NCBI GenBank assembly: GCA_946479035.1
Contig: CAMLDW010000002.1
Span: 1 to 64,000 of the forward strand
Direction: 5' to 3'
DNA from: an uncultured Chthonomonadaceae bacterium
GTDB lineage: Bacteria; Armatimonadota; Fimbriimonadia; Fimbriimonadales; Fimbriimonadaceae
DNA length: 64,000 nt
Each line of letters starts with the position of its first letter. Position 1 is the stretch's first letter. Shown here in pieces: positions 44,504 through 55,000 of this stretch. The notes beneath the pieces were generated by a model. The model did no database searches. It was not told the origin of the DNA and saw only the letters and a program-made list of their open reading frames with translations. A program made the position numbers and the translations under genes.

Positions 44504-46594
44504 ATGCGACTGAAAAAGTTCAAAGGCACGACGCTGATCGAGGTCCTCGTCGTGATCGTAGTGTTCCTCGTCGGCATCCTCACGCTCGTGCAGATCTTCC
44601 CGCCGGGCCTGGCGACGCTGCGGAACACGAACGCATCGCTGCTCGCCACGACCTTGGCAGAGAGCGAGGTCGAGCGTTTGAACGGGTCTCGCAGCGAGAT
44701 CCCCGACTATATCTCTACCGGGATCCACGTCAACACGCCGACGGGGTTGCAGTTCTTCGCCCAGGCCTCCCTGCCGACGCGAGAGCTGATGCCGCCCAAA
44801 GACCCTGACCCTGCGCCAGGGCAACTCGATGTGAACGGCAACATCCTGCTCAACGGCGGCGCGAACGTTCTGGGAGACTGGATGCTGACCGGCGCTAGCA
44901 ACCGCATCTCGCGCGTTATGGGCGAGAGCCACTCGATCGGTGCTCCGAACAACGTCGGCCCTTACTTCGGCTCTATGGTCAACCTGAGCTTTGCGCCGAT
45001 CTACTACCTGCTGCTTCCGAGCGGAGTCGGCGAGCCCGGCGTGCTGCAGGTCTACGGCAACGACATGGCGCGCCGCTTTGGAGACCGCAAGAGCGCCAAC
45101 CCGATCCCGCCCTCCTTCGCTGCGGCGCGAGACTGGGAGTTCTTCTTCGTCGACCGAGAGAAGAGCGACCCGCTCGGGCCGTTCACGGGCCAGGATCAGA
45201 TCTGGCTTGGCCCAGCAACGGCCAAGGACGTTCGGATCGCGATGACTTTCTCTTACCAGGGTGCAACGGGGCTACAGCAGTACGATAGCGTGCTGGTCGT
45301 GACGCTGGATCCGCTCGCACCACCGGCGTACGCGACGATCGTCGACAACTATTGGGTGGTCTCGCTGCCGGACCTCGTGGGCCAGCCGGACGTGTTCGGC
45401 AGGACGCTCTACAATCCGGCGCAGGTGCTCGGCGTATACCGCGACTCGGTGCGAGTGCAGCGGCTCTTCCAGGAGATCCCCGTGACGGCTGTGTTCGACC
45501 CCGCCAACCCCTACCAGTACAAGGCGCTGAACGGCAACTTCGGCACAGTGCTGGTGAACCCGGCGGCGTTCAACTTCGAGGTGCGCACGGAGACCGGGCG
45601 CACCGTGCCGCTGCTCGCCAACTGCGACTACACAGTGTTCGACTGGCGGATCCTGCGCGACCAGTTCCGTCTTCCGGCGGTGCAGAGCGACGTCAAGCTC
45701 GTCATGAGCGCGATCAAGCCGCTCAACAGGCCCGGAGCGGACGGGCGCTCCTATCGCGGCATCGGCATCGACGGCCCGGCGCTGGACAACGCGGGCGCGC
45801 TGCAAGTGCGGCAGGACGACTTCGTGCTAATGGACCTCGTGACCGGCGGCTTTATCCTTGGGAACATGGCCGACGCGACCAGTCCGGCGGGCGGCTATAG
45901 CGTCGACAAGATCCACGGCTACGTACAGCTCCGTGACGACCCTTCGCAGCCCGGCGCGCTCGACGTGCCAGTGGCGTACGCGACCGGCGACCCGCTCAAC
46001 CCGTGGGTGGTGACGGAGCAGGACGTGAGCGGCCACGCGGTCCGGGCGCTCTACCAGGCGCGCGGCGAGTGGTCTGTGCAGGTGTACCGCTCGGCGGCGC
46101 GCTATCGGACGACGGACATCGTCGCGGCGAACGGCCTGCAAGTGGCGGAGTGCTATGTAGGCGGGTCAGTGCTCGGCGGCGGCGGCAACCCGGTCGGTTC
46201 GACGACCAGGCTCTACTTCCCGCTCGCTGACCTTGGGCAGCGGGTGAACGTCGGAGAGATTTGGTACAGGGATTCGTCAGGCGTACTGCGTACGCTCTAC
46301 GACCAGAACCTTCTGATCAGCGGCGTCGAGAACATCCAGGGCGTAGACCACGCCTTCTCGGACGTCAAGCCACTGATCGATCCTGGGAGCACTAACATCC
46401 CGGCGTTCGACTCGACGATGGGCTACGCGGTAAAGCGGGTCCGGGGCGCGTCGATGACGGTTCGCGTGTTGCACAACGACGCGCTCTTCTCCCTCTCGAC
46501 CGACCCCATCGAGAACTACAGCCGGCTCGAGGTCTGGTCGCGCACTTGGCGCCGGCACGAGACTGAGACCTACGTGCTGGGAGGCACGAACTGA
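44504..46594 (+). CDS. Giant prepilin-like protein
   Basis: From ATG 44504 (GGAGGAACG upstream) the product has 696 residues. It starts MRLKKFKGTTLIEVLVVIVV, a type III signal with Gly-Thr cleavage instead of Gly-Phe and Glu at +5, and continues LVGILTLVQIFPPGLATLRN, as in PilV/GspI-type minor pilins. Usual minor pilins are 130-250 residues; here about 660 residues of soluble domain follow, with repeated beta-rich motifs (YYLLLPSGVGEPGVLQVYGN, then GEIWYRDSSGVLRTLYDQN). I cannot identify the passenger fold. Likely a pseudopilin that carries a large exposed head. Confidence 0.75.
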   Translation: MRLKKFKGTTLIEVLVVIVVFLVGILTLVQIFPPGLATLRNTNASLLATTLAESEVERLNGSRSEIPDYISTGIHVNTPTGLQFFAQASLPTRELMPPKDPDPAPGQLDVNGNILLNGGANVLGDWMLTGASNRISRVMGESHSIGAPNNVGPYFGSMVNLSFAPIYYLLLPSGVGEPGVLQVYGNDMARRFGDRKSANPIPPSFAAARDWEFFFVDREKSDPLGPFTGQDQIWLGPATAKDVRIAMTFSYQGATGLQQYDSVLVVTLDPLAPPAYATIVDNYWVVSLPDLVGQPDVFGRTLYNPAQVLGVYRDSVRVQRLFQEIPVTAVFDPANPYQYKALNGNFGTVLVNPAAFNFEVRTETGRTVPLLANCDYTVFDWRILRDQFRLPAVQSDVKLVMSAIKPLNRPGADGRSYRGIGIDGPALDNAGALQVRQDDFVLMDLVTGGFILGNMADATSPAGGYSVDKIHGYVQLRDDPSQPGALDVPVAYATGDPLNPWVVTEQDVSGHAVRALYQARGEWSVQVYRSAARYRTTDIVAANGLQVAECYVGGSVLGGGGNPVGSTTRLYFPLADLGQRVNVGEIWYRDSSGVLRTLYDQNLLISGVENIQGVDHAFSDVKPLIDPGSTNIPAFDSTMGYAVKRVRGASMTVRVLHNDALFSLSTDPIENYSRLEVWSRTWRRHETETYVLGGTN

Positions 46595-46596
46595 CC

Positions 46597-48783
46597 ATGC
46601 GGCGCGCATTTACCCTCATAGAACTGATCGTCGTGGTCGCGATCTCCGCGATCCTCCTGACCATCGTCGCGATCCCGATGGTGCAAGGGTTCAACTTGAC
46701 GCGCGCCGGCGAAGCGTTCGCCGAGGCGCAGGCGGCGGCGCGGACCGTCCGGGACCTGGTGCTGGCGGACCTGAGCAACGGAGCGTCGGTCTACTTCAAC
46801 CCGACGCCGCTGGGCGGCCTGAACCTCGACCTTCCCGTCGGCACGTTCAATTATCCCGGTACGAAGATCGACATCCTGCTTCCGGCACAGGGCGACCCGC
46901 TGCGGGGCCCCTCCGGCGCGTTCGTCGATCCTGGCACCGGCAAGGAAGACCCGACGCTGGACGCCCCAAAGGGCCAGGTCAACCTTCCGGCGGCACCCGG
47001 TATGTCGCTCGTACGCTATTGGATCGGCCTGAAGAAGCCGCTTGCGGACACGGACGGCAACGGCGAGCCGAACAACAACCCGTACAACGACCCTTACAGT
47101 GGGATCCTGATGACGCGCAACACGAGGACGGACAACCTGTTCGTGCTCTACCGCGCGGAAGTGCAGCCGCTCGTGTACGACGCCGGGCTCGGGCAGTACG
47201 TGGTGAACGCCGACTTCTTCGCGGACGCCAACGGCGACGGAAAGCCCGACTTCGACGACCCCGACTTCTTCCACCTGCTACCAAGCGAGTTCACCGGCGC
47301 GAACCTCAACGCCGCTGGACTGGCAAAGGTGCACCGAATCAACTCCTGGATGCGCAGGGCCGTCGCCATCACTCAGCTTTCGCGCTACGACATGCTTCAG
47401 GCGAAGTTCAACCCTCAGACGGGCGCGATCTGGGGCGACGTGCGCGACGGCATCGTTCCGCTCATCCGTTTCCAGCCGGAGGTGGTCAGCGAGGAGTCCG
47501 TTCCGGGCGAGCGCGGCGTGCGCCCCGGTGAAGAGACGGACAACCCGACGAAACTCGGGCCAGAGGTCTACCGGACGGCGAGCGGCCAGTGGTTTGGCGC
47601 GCGCGTGAACCTGTTCGCAAGCCGTTACTTCGTGCCGACGGGGCCGGGAGTCCTTTCCTCCGGTGGCTTCGTCCGGCCAGCGAGCAACAGCGCGTACCCG
47701 CAGCTAGTCCTTCGACCGCTCGAATCGAGCGGCGACGGTGTGCTCTACAGCCAGTTGCTGCCAGGCGACCCGCTCGTCGCAATGTTCGATGCAGGGCTCT
47801 ACCAGAGCATGAAGCAGGCGGGCGCCGCCTACCCGTTCTCCGCGGCGCTGGCGAGCGCCGACGCGACCAATATCGCCAACGGCGTGGCGGGCGCACGGCT
47901 TGACGCGGGCCACATCGACGAGTTCGTTCCGCTGTCCACAAAGACAAGCATCGGTGAAGCGCTGGCGAGCTTCGACATCCGCGATTACGGCACCGACGTC
48001 TCCGGCCCGTACTCGGTCTTCGATAACCGCGTACCGTCAGACGGCGTCGACCCCGGCGTGGACACGGGCCCGGCCGACACCCCGAACAGCGACCCCGGAA
48101 TCGCGCCGCTCGGCACCCCCTGGGGCGCGGCGGACACTTTCCGCACGATCAACAACCGGTTCAACAACATCTGGGTGCGCTGGAACGACTTCGCGCCCGG
48201 GATCGACCGCGCCCGCTTTGCCAAGAGGTACATCAACCTGGCACAGATCAACCAGCCGGGCGGGGTCGCGAGCCCGCTCAACAGGCTGGACGGGATGACG
48301 AGGGCGTACATCACGCCCGGCTCGGAGGCCGTGTTCGGCCCCGACCAGCGTCCCGGCCCGAACTACGGCCAGCTCGTGCGCTACACGCGCATCGCAGCCA
48401 GGCCGGTCGGCCCGAACCAGTACTACATGAACTACACCGACCAGCCGGAACCGGACTGGGCGAGCATCTTCGGATCGTCCCCCAGCTACGACCCGAAGGT
48501 GTTCAACGCTAACGACTTCGTTTCGGCGGTGCTTCAGCCGCAGTACCGCGCGGGGTACGTGGAGCTGAACTCCCGGTTCGGCGAGCCGATCCCTGCCGGG
48601 AACATCATCGTCAGCTACCGCTTCCAATTTACAGAGCCCAACGACCGTACGGTGGTGGACTACAACACCGGCGACACGGTCGAAGTGGTGCTCACGATCA
48701 AGAACTTCCCAAACTCGAGTATGCCGTTCTCCCAATCGGTGACGGTGAAGGGCTCGACGAAGGTCAGGAACTTCTTCCGCTAA
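46597..48783 (+). CDS. Giant prepilin-like protein
   Basis: The 728-residue product starts MRRAFTLIELIVVVAISAIL, a type III signal peptide with Ala-Phe at the cleavage site and Glu at +5, then TIVAIPMVQGFNLTRAGEAF. The rest is a large extracellular region. Calcium-loop-like segments appear at ADTDGNGEPNNNPYND and FADANGDGKPDFDDPDFF. The C-terminal part (PNDRTVVDYNTGDTVEVVLT) is beta-rich. The gene starts two bases after its neighbour and precedes a PilX-like gene, as pilV-pilW-pilX do in classic clusters, so a PilW-like role is likely but the size is far larger. Confidence 0.75.
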   Translation: MRRAFTLIELIVVVAISAILLTIVAIPMVQGFNLTRAGEAFAEAQAAARTVRDLVLADLSNGASVYFNPTPLGGLNLDLPVGTFNYPGTKIDILLPAQGDPLRGPSGAFVDPGTGKEDPTLDAPKGQVNLPAAPGMSLVRYWIGLKKPLADTDGNGEPNNNPYNDPYSGILMTRNTRTDNLFVLYRAEVQPLVYDAGLGQYVVNADFFADANGDGKPDFDDPDFFHLLPSEFTGANLNAAGLAKVHRINSWMRRAVAITQLSRYDMLQAKFNPQTGAIWGDVRDGIVPLIRFQPEVVSEESVPGERGVRPGEETDNPTKLGPEVYRTASGQWFGARVNLFASRYFVPTGPGVLSSGGFVRPASNSAYPQLVLRPLESSGDGVLYSQLLPGDPLVAMFDAGLYQSMKQAGAAYPFSAALASADATNIANGVAGARLDAGHIDEFVPLSTKTSIGEALASFDIRDYGTDVSGPYSVFDNRVPSDGVDPGVDTGPADTPNSDPGIAPLGTPWGAADTFRTINNRFNNIWVRWNDFAPGIDRARFAKRYINLAQINQPGGVASPLNRLDGMTRAYITPGSEAVFGPDQRPGPNYGQLVRYTRIAARPVGPNQYYMNYTDQPEPDWASIFGSSPSYDPKVFNANDFVSAVLQPQYRAGYVELNSRFGEPIPAGNIIVSYRFQFTEPNDRTVVDYNTGDTVEVVLTIKNFPNSSMPFSQSVTVKGSTKVRNFFR

Positions 48784-48799
48784 GGACCACGGACGCAAG

Positions 48800-51700
48800 A
48801 TGAGGCACACGAAGAGGCATAGGAATCAGGCCGGCCGCGAGGGCGGCCAGACGCTGGTCATCGCGATCATCATCATGGGCGTCCTGCTCATCCTGGGAGT
48901 GGCGTTCACGCTGATCGTCTCGGGCGCGGTGCACCTTTCGGGCGACGCGCTACAGCGGCAGATCGCGAGCGACCTGGCAAAGGACGGCATCCAGACGATG
49001 CACGAGCGGATGCTCAACGGCTCGGCCGACGTCGCGTTCACCTCGACCACGCCACCCAACCTCCCCGACTTTACGAAAGACCCTGACGCGATGTACCTCC
49101 GCGAAGCCTCGTTCGGCCAGTTCCCCAGCCCTTCTGGCAACGTCGCGGACCTGGGCGGCCCCGACGGGCTCGGCCCCTATGCCAGGTTCGAGTTCGACCG
49201 CGGGCGCGCGCTGGTGCGCGTGCGGTACGCGCCCTCGGAATTCGACGCGTTCGCGGACCCGACCGGCGCGCTTCGACAGCCCGGCCGTGCGCGCCGCTAT
49301 CTCATCATCGAGTCGGTCGGCCGGCCTGGGCGAGTCAGCACGGGCGGAAAGACGGACCCGACACGGGAATTGAACGAGGCGGTGAAGATCCGCAACTACG
49401 TAAGCAATGCGGACCTCGCACAGAGCCTACAGCGCATGCACGAGGTCGACGGTCGCGTGCTCCCTAGCCGGAAGATGATCGCGTTCGCGACGATCGGCAT
49501 CGGCGACGACGCGCTGACGATCACGGACATCCTGAACACCAACCAGGACGCGTCGATCGGCTTCCCGACCCCGGGCGCGGGCGGCACGGCCGACTCCGCC
49601 TCGACGGTCGGCGCTTACTATCTGGGCAACCCGGTGCGCGTGCCGACGTGGTTCGGCGCGAGCTTCGCAGAGCCGAACATGGGGTTCGGCAACAACTGGC
49701 AGACAGTGCCCGGCGGCGGCGGCGTCTTCAGTAACACCTCGCTGACCGTGCACGGTTTGATCAACGTCTCGGTCAACGCGGGGCTTGGCGAGGGCTTCAA
49801 TTCGGCCGGCGACGTCCGCGCGGCGAACGACAGCTCGCAGCTGAACCTCACCCGGACGTACTACGACACGCCTTCCGACCAGTGGCTGAGCAACTGGCTG
49901 GCGAACCCCTCCACCGTTGCGACGCCAGTGATCCTCGGGCCGAACGCGATGGACAGCGGGAACCCCGGCTTCGACACGGTCGGCGGAAGCTTCCGTGACT
50001 CTGGCTCACAGCCCGACGACCTCGGCTATCCCCGCGGACGCCGAAGGATCGAGGCCCCGACGATCGACCGCACCGACCCGCAGGGCCGCGACAACTACTA
50101 CGTCGAGATCACGCGCAACAGCGGGCGCGTCATCAACGGCCGCAACATCGGCCAGTTCGGCTACGGCGGCGGGGTCTACGTCGACTACATGAACCCGTAC
50201 AACGTGCAGCGCCGGAACGAGAACCAGCGCGACGTGAACACGAGCAACGCGCTCGTGGACCTCTGGTTCAACCCAAACGCTCGTGACAACACGACCAAGG
50301 CCGGCGCGTGGCAGGGGCCGTACTTCGTCCCGGACGCGTGCTACCTGCGCCTGATCCCCGACGGATTTGCGATCATCCGCCCCGGCAACAGCGGTGAACA
50401 GCAGAACAGCGACAGCGCCTTCTGGCGCGACCCGAACACGGGCGCGTCGACCGGCGAGCCCCTGTGCCGCTACAGGCTGCGGTCGGTCGGTGGCCAGACG
50501 TGGGTGCTCAACAGCATCCAGAACCCGAACCTCGTGAACCTCCCCGGCGCCTCGCTCAACGACACCGACTTCACGAACTTCGGCGCGCCGTTCCAGGGCG
50601 TGATCTACTTCGAGGGCGATGTGCGGGTTCGCGGCGTCATCCCGACGAACCAGCAGCTCACCGTCGTCTCGATGGGCAACATCTATATCGACGGAAGCAT
50701 TACGAAGGGCGTGGTTACAGAGCTCGGAGGCGTGATCGGCGAGCCGAGCCGCTCGATGCTCTCACTGCTCGCGCGCGACAACGTGGCGGTCAACACGACG
50801 CAGTTCTTCGCGCCGGTCCCGAACGACCTCTTCGACACGAAGGACGACAGCCCGCTGCCGGACACGCCGACCCCGGTCGAACTAGGCGTCGCCGGTGGCA
50901 GCGGCGTGGACCCGGACATCCAGCTTCAGCTGCAGCTCGTCCTGCAGAACCAGCCCGACCCTGCGCACCCGGCGATCACGCCGAGCAACCCGGCGACCTG
51001 GCAGCCCTACGCCCTTACCTACGCGGCGTGGGCGGGAACGAACGCGGTCGGCACGAACCTCGACACGTTCCTCACGCTCGTCTCGTCGGCCAACGACAGC
51101 GGCCCTTCCTATGTTTCGCTCGGCATCCAGCCGCTGACCTACGCGGCTTTGGGCGCGGCACAGGAGACGGCCTACCTCTTCTCGCGCATCCTCAACTTCG
51201 CGACGGCCGGGACGATCACGTTCAACGCGGCGGACCCGTTCTTTACGCCGGGGCCTAAAATCCCGATCTATGGCCTGGCCGACCCGAGCATCAACGTGTT
51301 CCCGAAGTTCGAAACGGTGCAGTTCCCGCTTGTCACTCAGGCCGGATGGAACTACGGATTGGGCACCCGGCGCCTGATCCCCGTTCCGGGAAACCCTGAG
51401 GGCCAGTACGAGCTGGGCGTGAGCGACGAGTCGATCCTGCGGCTCCGCAACAACGTGATCGGATCGACCGGCCAAAAGGAGTTCTTGGTCGCGCGCACCG
51501 CCGTAACGCCGAACGACATCCGCATCGAGGCTTCGGTCTACGCGCAGTACGGGTCGTTCTACGTGATCCCCGGGCCGTGGTTCAACATGAACACCGACGA
51601 CACGCGCGAGCGGTTCAACGCCGACGTCGCGAACGTCGGGCTCGACGAGGCTCAGCGGCTGCGGTTCGAGCGCTATGGCAACACGCCGCAGATCCCGTTC

Positions 51701-52048
51701 TCGGCCGAGCCGATCGACTGCCGCGTGGTGCTGCTCGGCGCAGTGAGCGAGAACCTGCCGCCGCCGATCTCGCGACAGGCGGAGTGGATGCAGAAGTGGG
51801 GCTGGATCCCGCGCGACCTTGGCGGAACCGGTCAGCGGATCCCGTGGCAGCACGTGCCTCCGGGCTTCGACCTGAACGCGAACGTCGCGGTGCCCAACTT
51901 CATCATCATTCACGACCCGGCGCTCGCGGGCGCCTCCGCGGACGGTAACACGCCGATCCGCACGGACCAGTTCGGCCGGGCCCTGCCTCCGACGCCGAAG
52001 CTGCCCGTCAGTCCCACCCTTGTTTACTTTGGCGAGGTCAATCAATGA
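48800..52048 (+). CDS. Giant PilX/GspK-like exported protein
   Basis: The 1082-residue product has the N-terminal pattern of PilX: a basic start and GGQTLVIAIIIMGVLLILGV, then AFTLIVSGAVHLSGDALQRQ. A pilin helix runs into a soluble region, without a clear Glu at +5. The remaining ~1000 residues are beta-rich and contain regions such as GVIYFEGDVRVRGVIPTNQQ and LTVVSMGNIYIDGSITKGVV, typical of PilX-type proteins that build polysaccharide-like or beta-helix folds. It lies 16 bases after the preceding gene and overlaps the next gene by four bases (ATGA). Confidence 0.65.
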   Translation: MRHTKRHRNQAGREGGQTLVIAIIIMGVLLILGVAFTLIVSGAVHLSGDALQRQIASDLAKDGIQTMHERMLNGSADVAFTSTTPPNLPDFTKDPDAMYLREASFGQFPSPSGNVADLGGPDGLGPYARFEFDRGRALVRVRYAPSEFDAFADPTGALRQPGRARRYLIIESVGRPGRVSTGGKTDPTRELNEAVKIRNYVSNADLAQSLQRMHEVDGRVLPSRKMIAFATIGIGDDALTITDILNTNQDASIGFPTPGAGGTADSASTVGAYYLGNPVRVPTWFGASFAEPNMGFGNNWQTVPGGGGVFSNTSLTVHGLINVSVNAGLGEGFNSAGDVRAANDSSQLNLTRTYYDTPSDQWLSNWLANPSTVATPVILGPNAMDSGNPGFDTVGGSFRDSGSQPDDLGYPRGRRRIEAPTIDRTDPQGRDNYYVEITRNSGRVINGRNIGQFGYGGGVYVDYMNPYNVQRRNENQRDVNTSNALVDLWFNPNARDNTTKAGAWQGPYFVPDACYLRLIPDGFAIIRPGNSGEQQNSDSAFWRDPNTGASTGEPLCRYRLRSVGGQTWVLNSIQNPNLVNLPGASLNDTDFTNFGAPFQGVIYFEGDVRVRGVIPTNQQLTVVSMGNIYIDGSITKGVVTELGGVIGEPSRSMLSLLARDNVAVNTTQFFAPVPNDLFDTKDDSPLPDTPTPVELGVAGGSGVDPDIQLQLQLVLQNQPDPAHPAITPSNPATWQPYALTYAAWAGTNAVGTNLDTFLTLVSSANDSGPSYVSLGIQPLTYAALGAAQETAYLFSRILNFATAGTITFNAADPFFTPGPKIPIYGLADPSINVFPKFETVQFPLVTQAGWNYGLGTRRLIPVPGNPEGQYELGVSDESILRLRNNVIGSTGQKEFLVARTAVTPNDIRIEASVYAQYGSFYVIPGPWFNMNTDDTRERFNADVANVGLDEAQRLRFERYGNTPQIPFSAEPIDCRVVLLGAVSENLPPPISRQAEWMQKWGWIPRDLGGTGQRIPWQHVPPGFDLNANVAVPNFIIIHDPALAGASADGNTPIRTDQFGRALPPTPKLPVSPTLVYFGEVNQ

Positions 52049-55000
52049 ACCTGAAACGAGCGTTGCCGTTGTTGCTGGCGTTGTTGGCGGCGGGCGCATT
52101 CGCGCAACCGCTGCCGTATGCGCAGTCCCGGACCACGATCAAGGCCGGGACGCTGCTCATCGAGAGCCAGCGCGTCGGTTTTGGCCCCGGTGTGCCCGCC
52201 GACGTCTCGCCGCACCTCTGGTTCAACCTGGACCAAGACGGGACGACGAAGCCCGCCTCGTGGACCTTCGACAACCCGCTCGGCCAGACCACGATGACCA
52301 GCGACACTTTCAACCGGTGGGCCGCGACCCCCGGCGCAGGGTTTATTCCGCCGGTCGGAACGCAAATCGGCAAGGCGCAGGCCGCGTACTGGGAGATCCA
52401 GCTGTCGACGGCGACCGAAGAGGCGCTCTCGCAGTTCGACGTTCTGAACCTGACCGTCAACGGGACGCTCTCGCTCAACTCGCTCGAGAGGGAGAAGCTC
52501 CGCAGGTTCGTGGACCAGGGCGGCGTGCTCTGGGTGGACCTCGTGAACGACGCGTCGATCGGGCTCGACCTCGCCAACGGCCTGCCCTACGGCTTCGACT
52601 GGATGGTCTCCGGCCTGCCGATCGAGGCGAACCTCAACCACCCGATTTTGCGCTCGCCCAACCCGCTGCGCCTCAGCGACCTTGATACGATGTCCTACGC
52701 CGGCGCGATCGGCTCGATCGTGACCGTTCCGATCAACATCGGCGGGCTCGCGGTCGCGCCACTGGCCTCGTGGATCACGCCGGACTCCCGAAGGCTGGAG
52801 CCCGTCGCGGGCAACACCGACGGCCGCACCGTCAGCGTCGCGCAGCTCGGCCAGGGCTACATCGTGGTCACCGCGCGCGGCGTCACGGCCACGCTCAACC
52901 GAGGCGTGATCGACACTGCGCCGCCGCCGCGCACTCCGCTGGCCAACCGCGCCTTCGTCGGGCTCGCGCCCGTCTTCGACAACTCCTATACGGCCGCTGC
53001 GAAGTTCGCGATCAACGTGATCTCGCTCGCCACGTCCTACAGCTCGACGGGCGCAGGGAGCCGCCGCTCGAGCAGTTCCGCGGTCACCGTGGACGCCCCG
53101 ATGCTGCGCCGGTTCTCCGCGCCGTTCGGTGGGGCGGCGTTCGGCATCAACAAGCCGGCGGCGATCTTCAAAGGCTTCATCGTGACGACGGGCGGCAACC
53201 GCGTCAGCGTGTTCGACGCCGACCCTAGCCGGGACGTCGACCACGACGGCAACCCGGACGACGGCGTTGCTGACCCGTTGGGCCAGGGCACGGACCTCAT
53301 CTGGCAGAGCCCGGACCTCGGGCCGAACCTCTCGCCGCCGACGGTGGTCGAGGTCCCTGACACGACCGTGGCAGACCCGCTGAACGGCTTCCTCGCAGTC
53401 AACCAGATCTGGGTCGTGGACGGCCAGAGCCGCGTGCTCGTATTCGACCTCGACAGCCCAGCTGGGCTCGCGGTCGCTCCGCTCCCACCGTCGCCCATCG
53501 CGCCGCCTGCCGGCGAAGCGCCCGTGATCGACCCGGACGGCTCTTACGCGCCTACCGTGCAGGAAGGGATGGTCGTGATCGCCGACTCGCGAGCGGCGGA
53601 CAACCTCGGCCGCGTGTGGATCGTCGACCTGAACACGGCGACGAAGATCACGACCGCGGGCGACTGGTCGCTGCGCAACATCGGCCAGTTCACTCCTGCC
53701 GGCGCCTCGCCTACCGTCGGATACATCCCGGTGATCGATAGCCCGGGCGCGCTCGACCGCGTCGTCTACGTGCCCCAGCAGCCGACGGCGTTTGGTACGC
53801 CTCGGCCCGCCTCTGTCACGAGCTTCTGGCTTGGCGCGCGCGGCGAACAGCCGATCCGCGTCACGCGGATCGGGCCCAACGTTGTGCGCCTTTCGACGCG
53901 CGCTTCGCAGCTGAGGCTCCCGCTCGTTTTTGGCGGCGGGTCCAACTCGCTGGGCATGAAGATCACTCTGCTCAAGCCGAACGGCGACCCGTTCACGCTG
54001 ACGGAGATGCAGACGGTGTTCACGGGGACCGTCTCTAACCCCGGGACTCCGGGCGAGATCGACGTGCAGCTCACAGCCGCGCCAGGGCCGTGGGACTTCG
54101 ACGGAACGACGACCCCAGGCAACCCCGCGGACGACGTCGGGTGGCGCGTGGACTACACGATCGACTGGGGCCAGGCCGGCGTGATCGGCGGCCCTCAGCC
54201 CGCGACCTACGTCCGCGGCAACCTCGAGTTTCCCGACACGGTCGCCAACACGCGCCGCATCATCGGTGGAGCGGCGCTCGGCCCGCACGGCAACCTATAT
54301 GTCGAGACCGCCGCGCCTGGAGCTGCCGACGTCGGCGCGACGCTGTTCAACCTTCGCGAAGAAGGCCGCGGCGACTTTAGACTGGTCTACCGCTACGACC
54401 TGTACGACTCGATGACGTTCCAGATGAACCAGGGGACGACCGCGGCGGACACGGTCAACATGCCGCCGGCCTTCATCGACCAGGACGAGCTTCTTAGCGA
54501 CCTGCCGTTCCTCAACTCGCCGATCCACAACCTCAGGTTCGTGGGCGGCCCCGCCGTGCGTGGGGACCTCGTCTACTGCCTCGCGCGCGGCGCAAAGCTG
54601 CTCGGCGTGGACACGACGGTGATGATGGTGTTCAAGGCGAACCCAGGGCCGCTCGAGTTCGAAGTCGAAGGATCGAACACGAGCTTCACTGTGCTGCAGC
54701 CAGACGTCTCGCGCAGTGTCACCAAGACCGCGCCGACGACCTTCAGCGACTACCGTTCCAACCAGTTCACGGCCGAGCCGATCGTCGGACAGAACCGGAC
54801 GCGCATCGTGATCAAGAACGCGATGACGGCCACGCGCGGCCGCATCGGGGACTCGATCAGCAGCAGCCTGCCGGTCATGATCCGCCGCAGCGGCCAGACC
54901 GACACGCTCATCGAGCCGGAGACCCCGGCGCTGACCTCCTACGGCGCGTTCCCTGGGCGCTCGGGCGGCAAGTTCAGCCCGCTCGTGTGGTACACGGTGA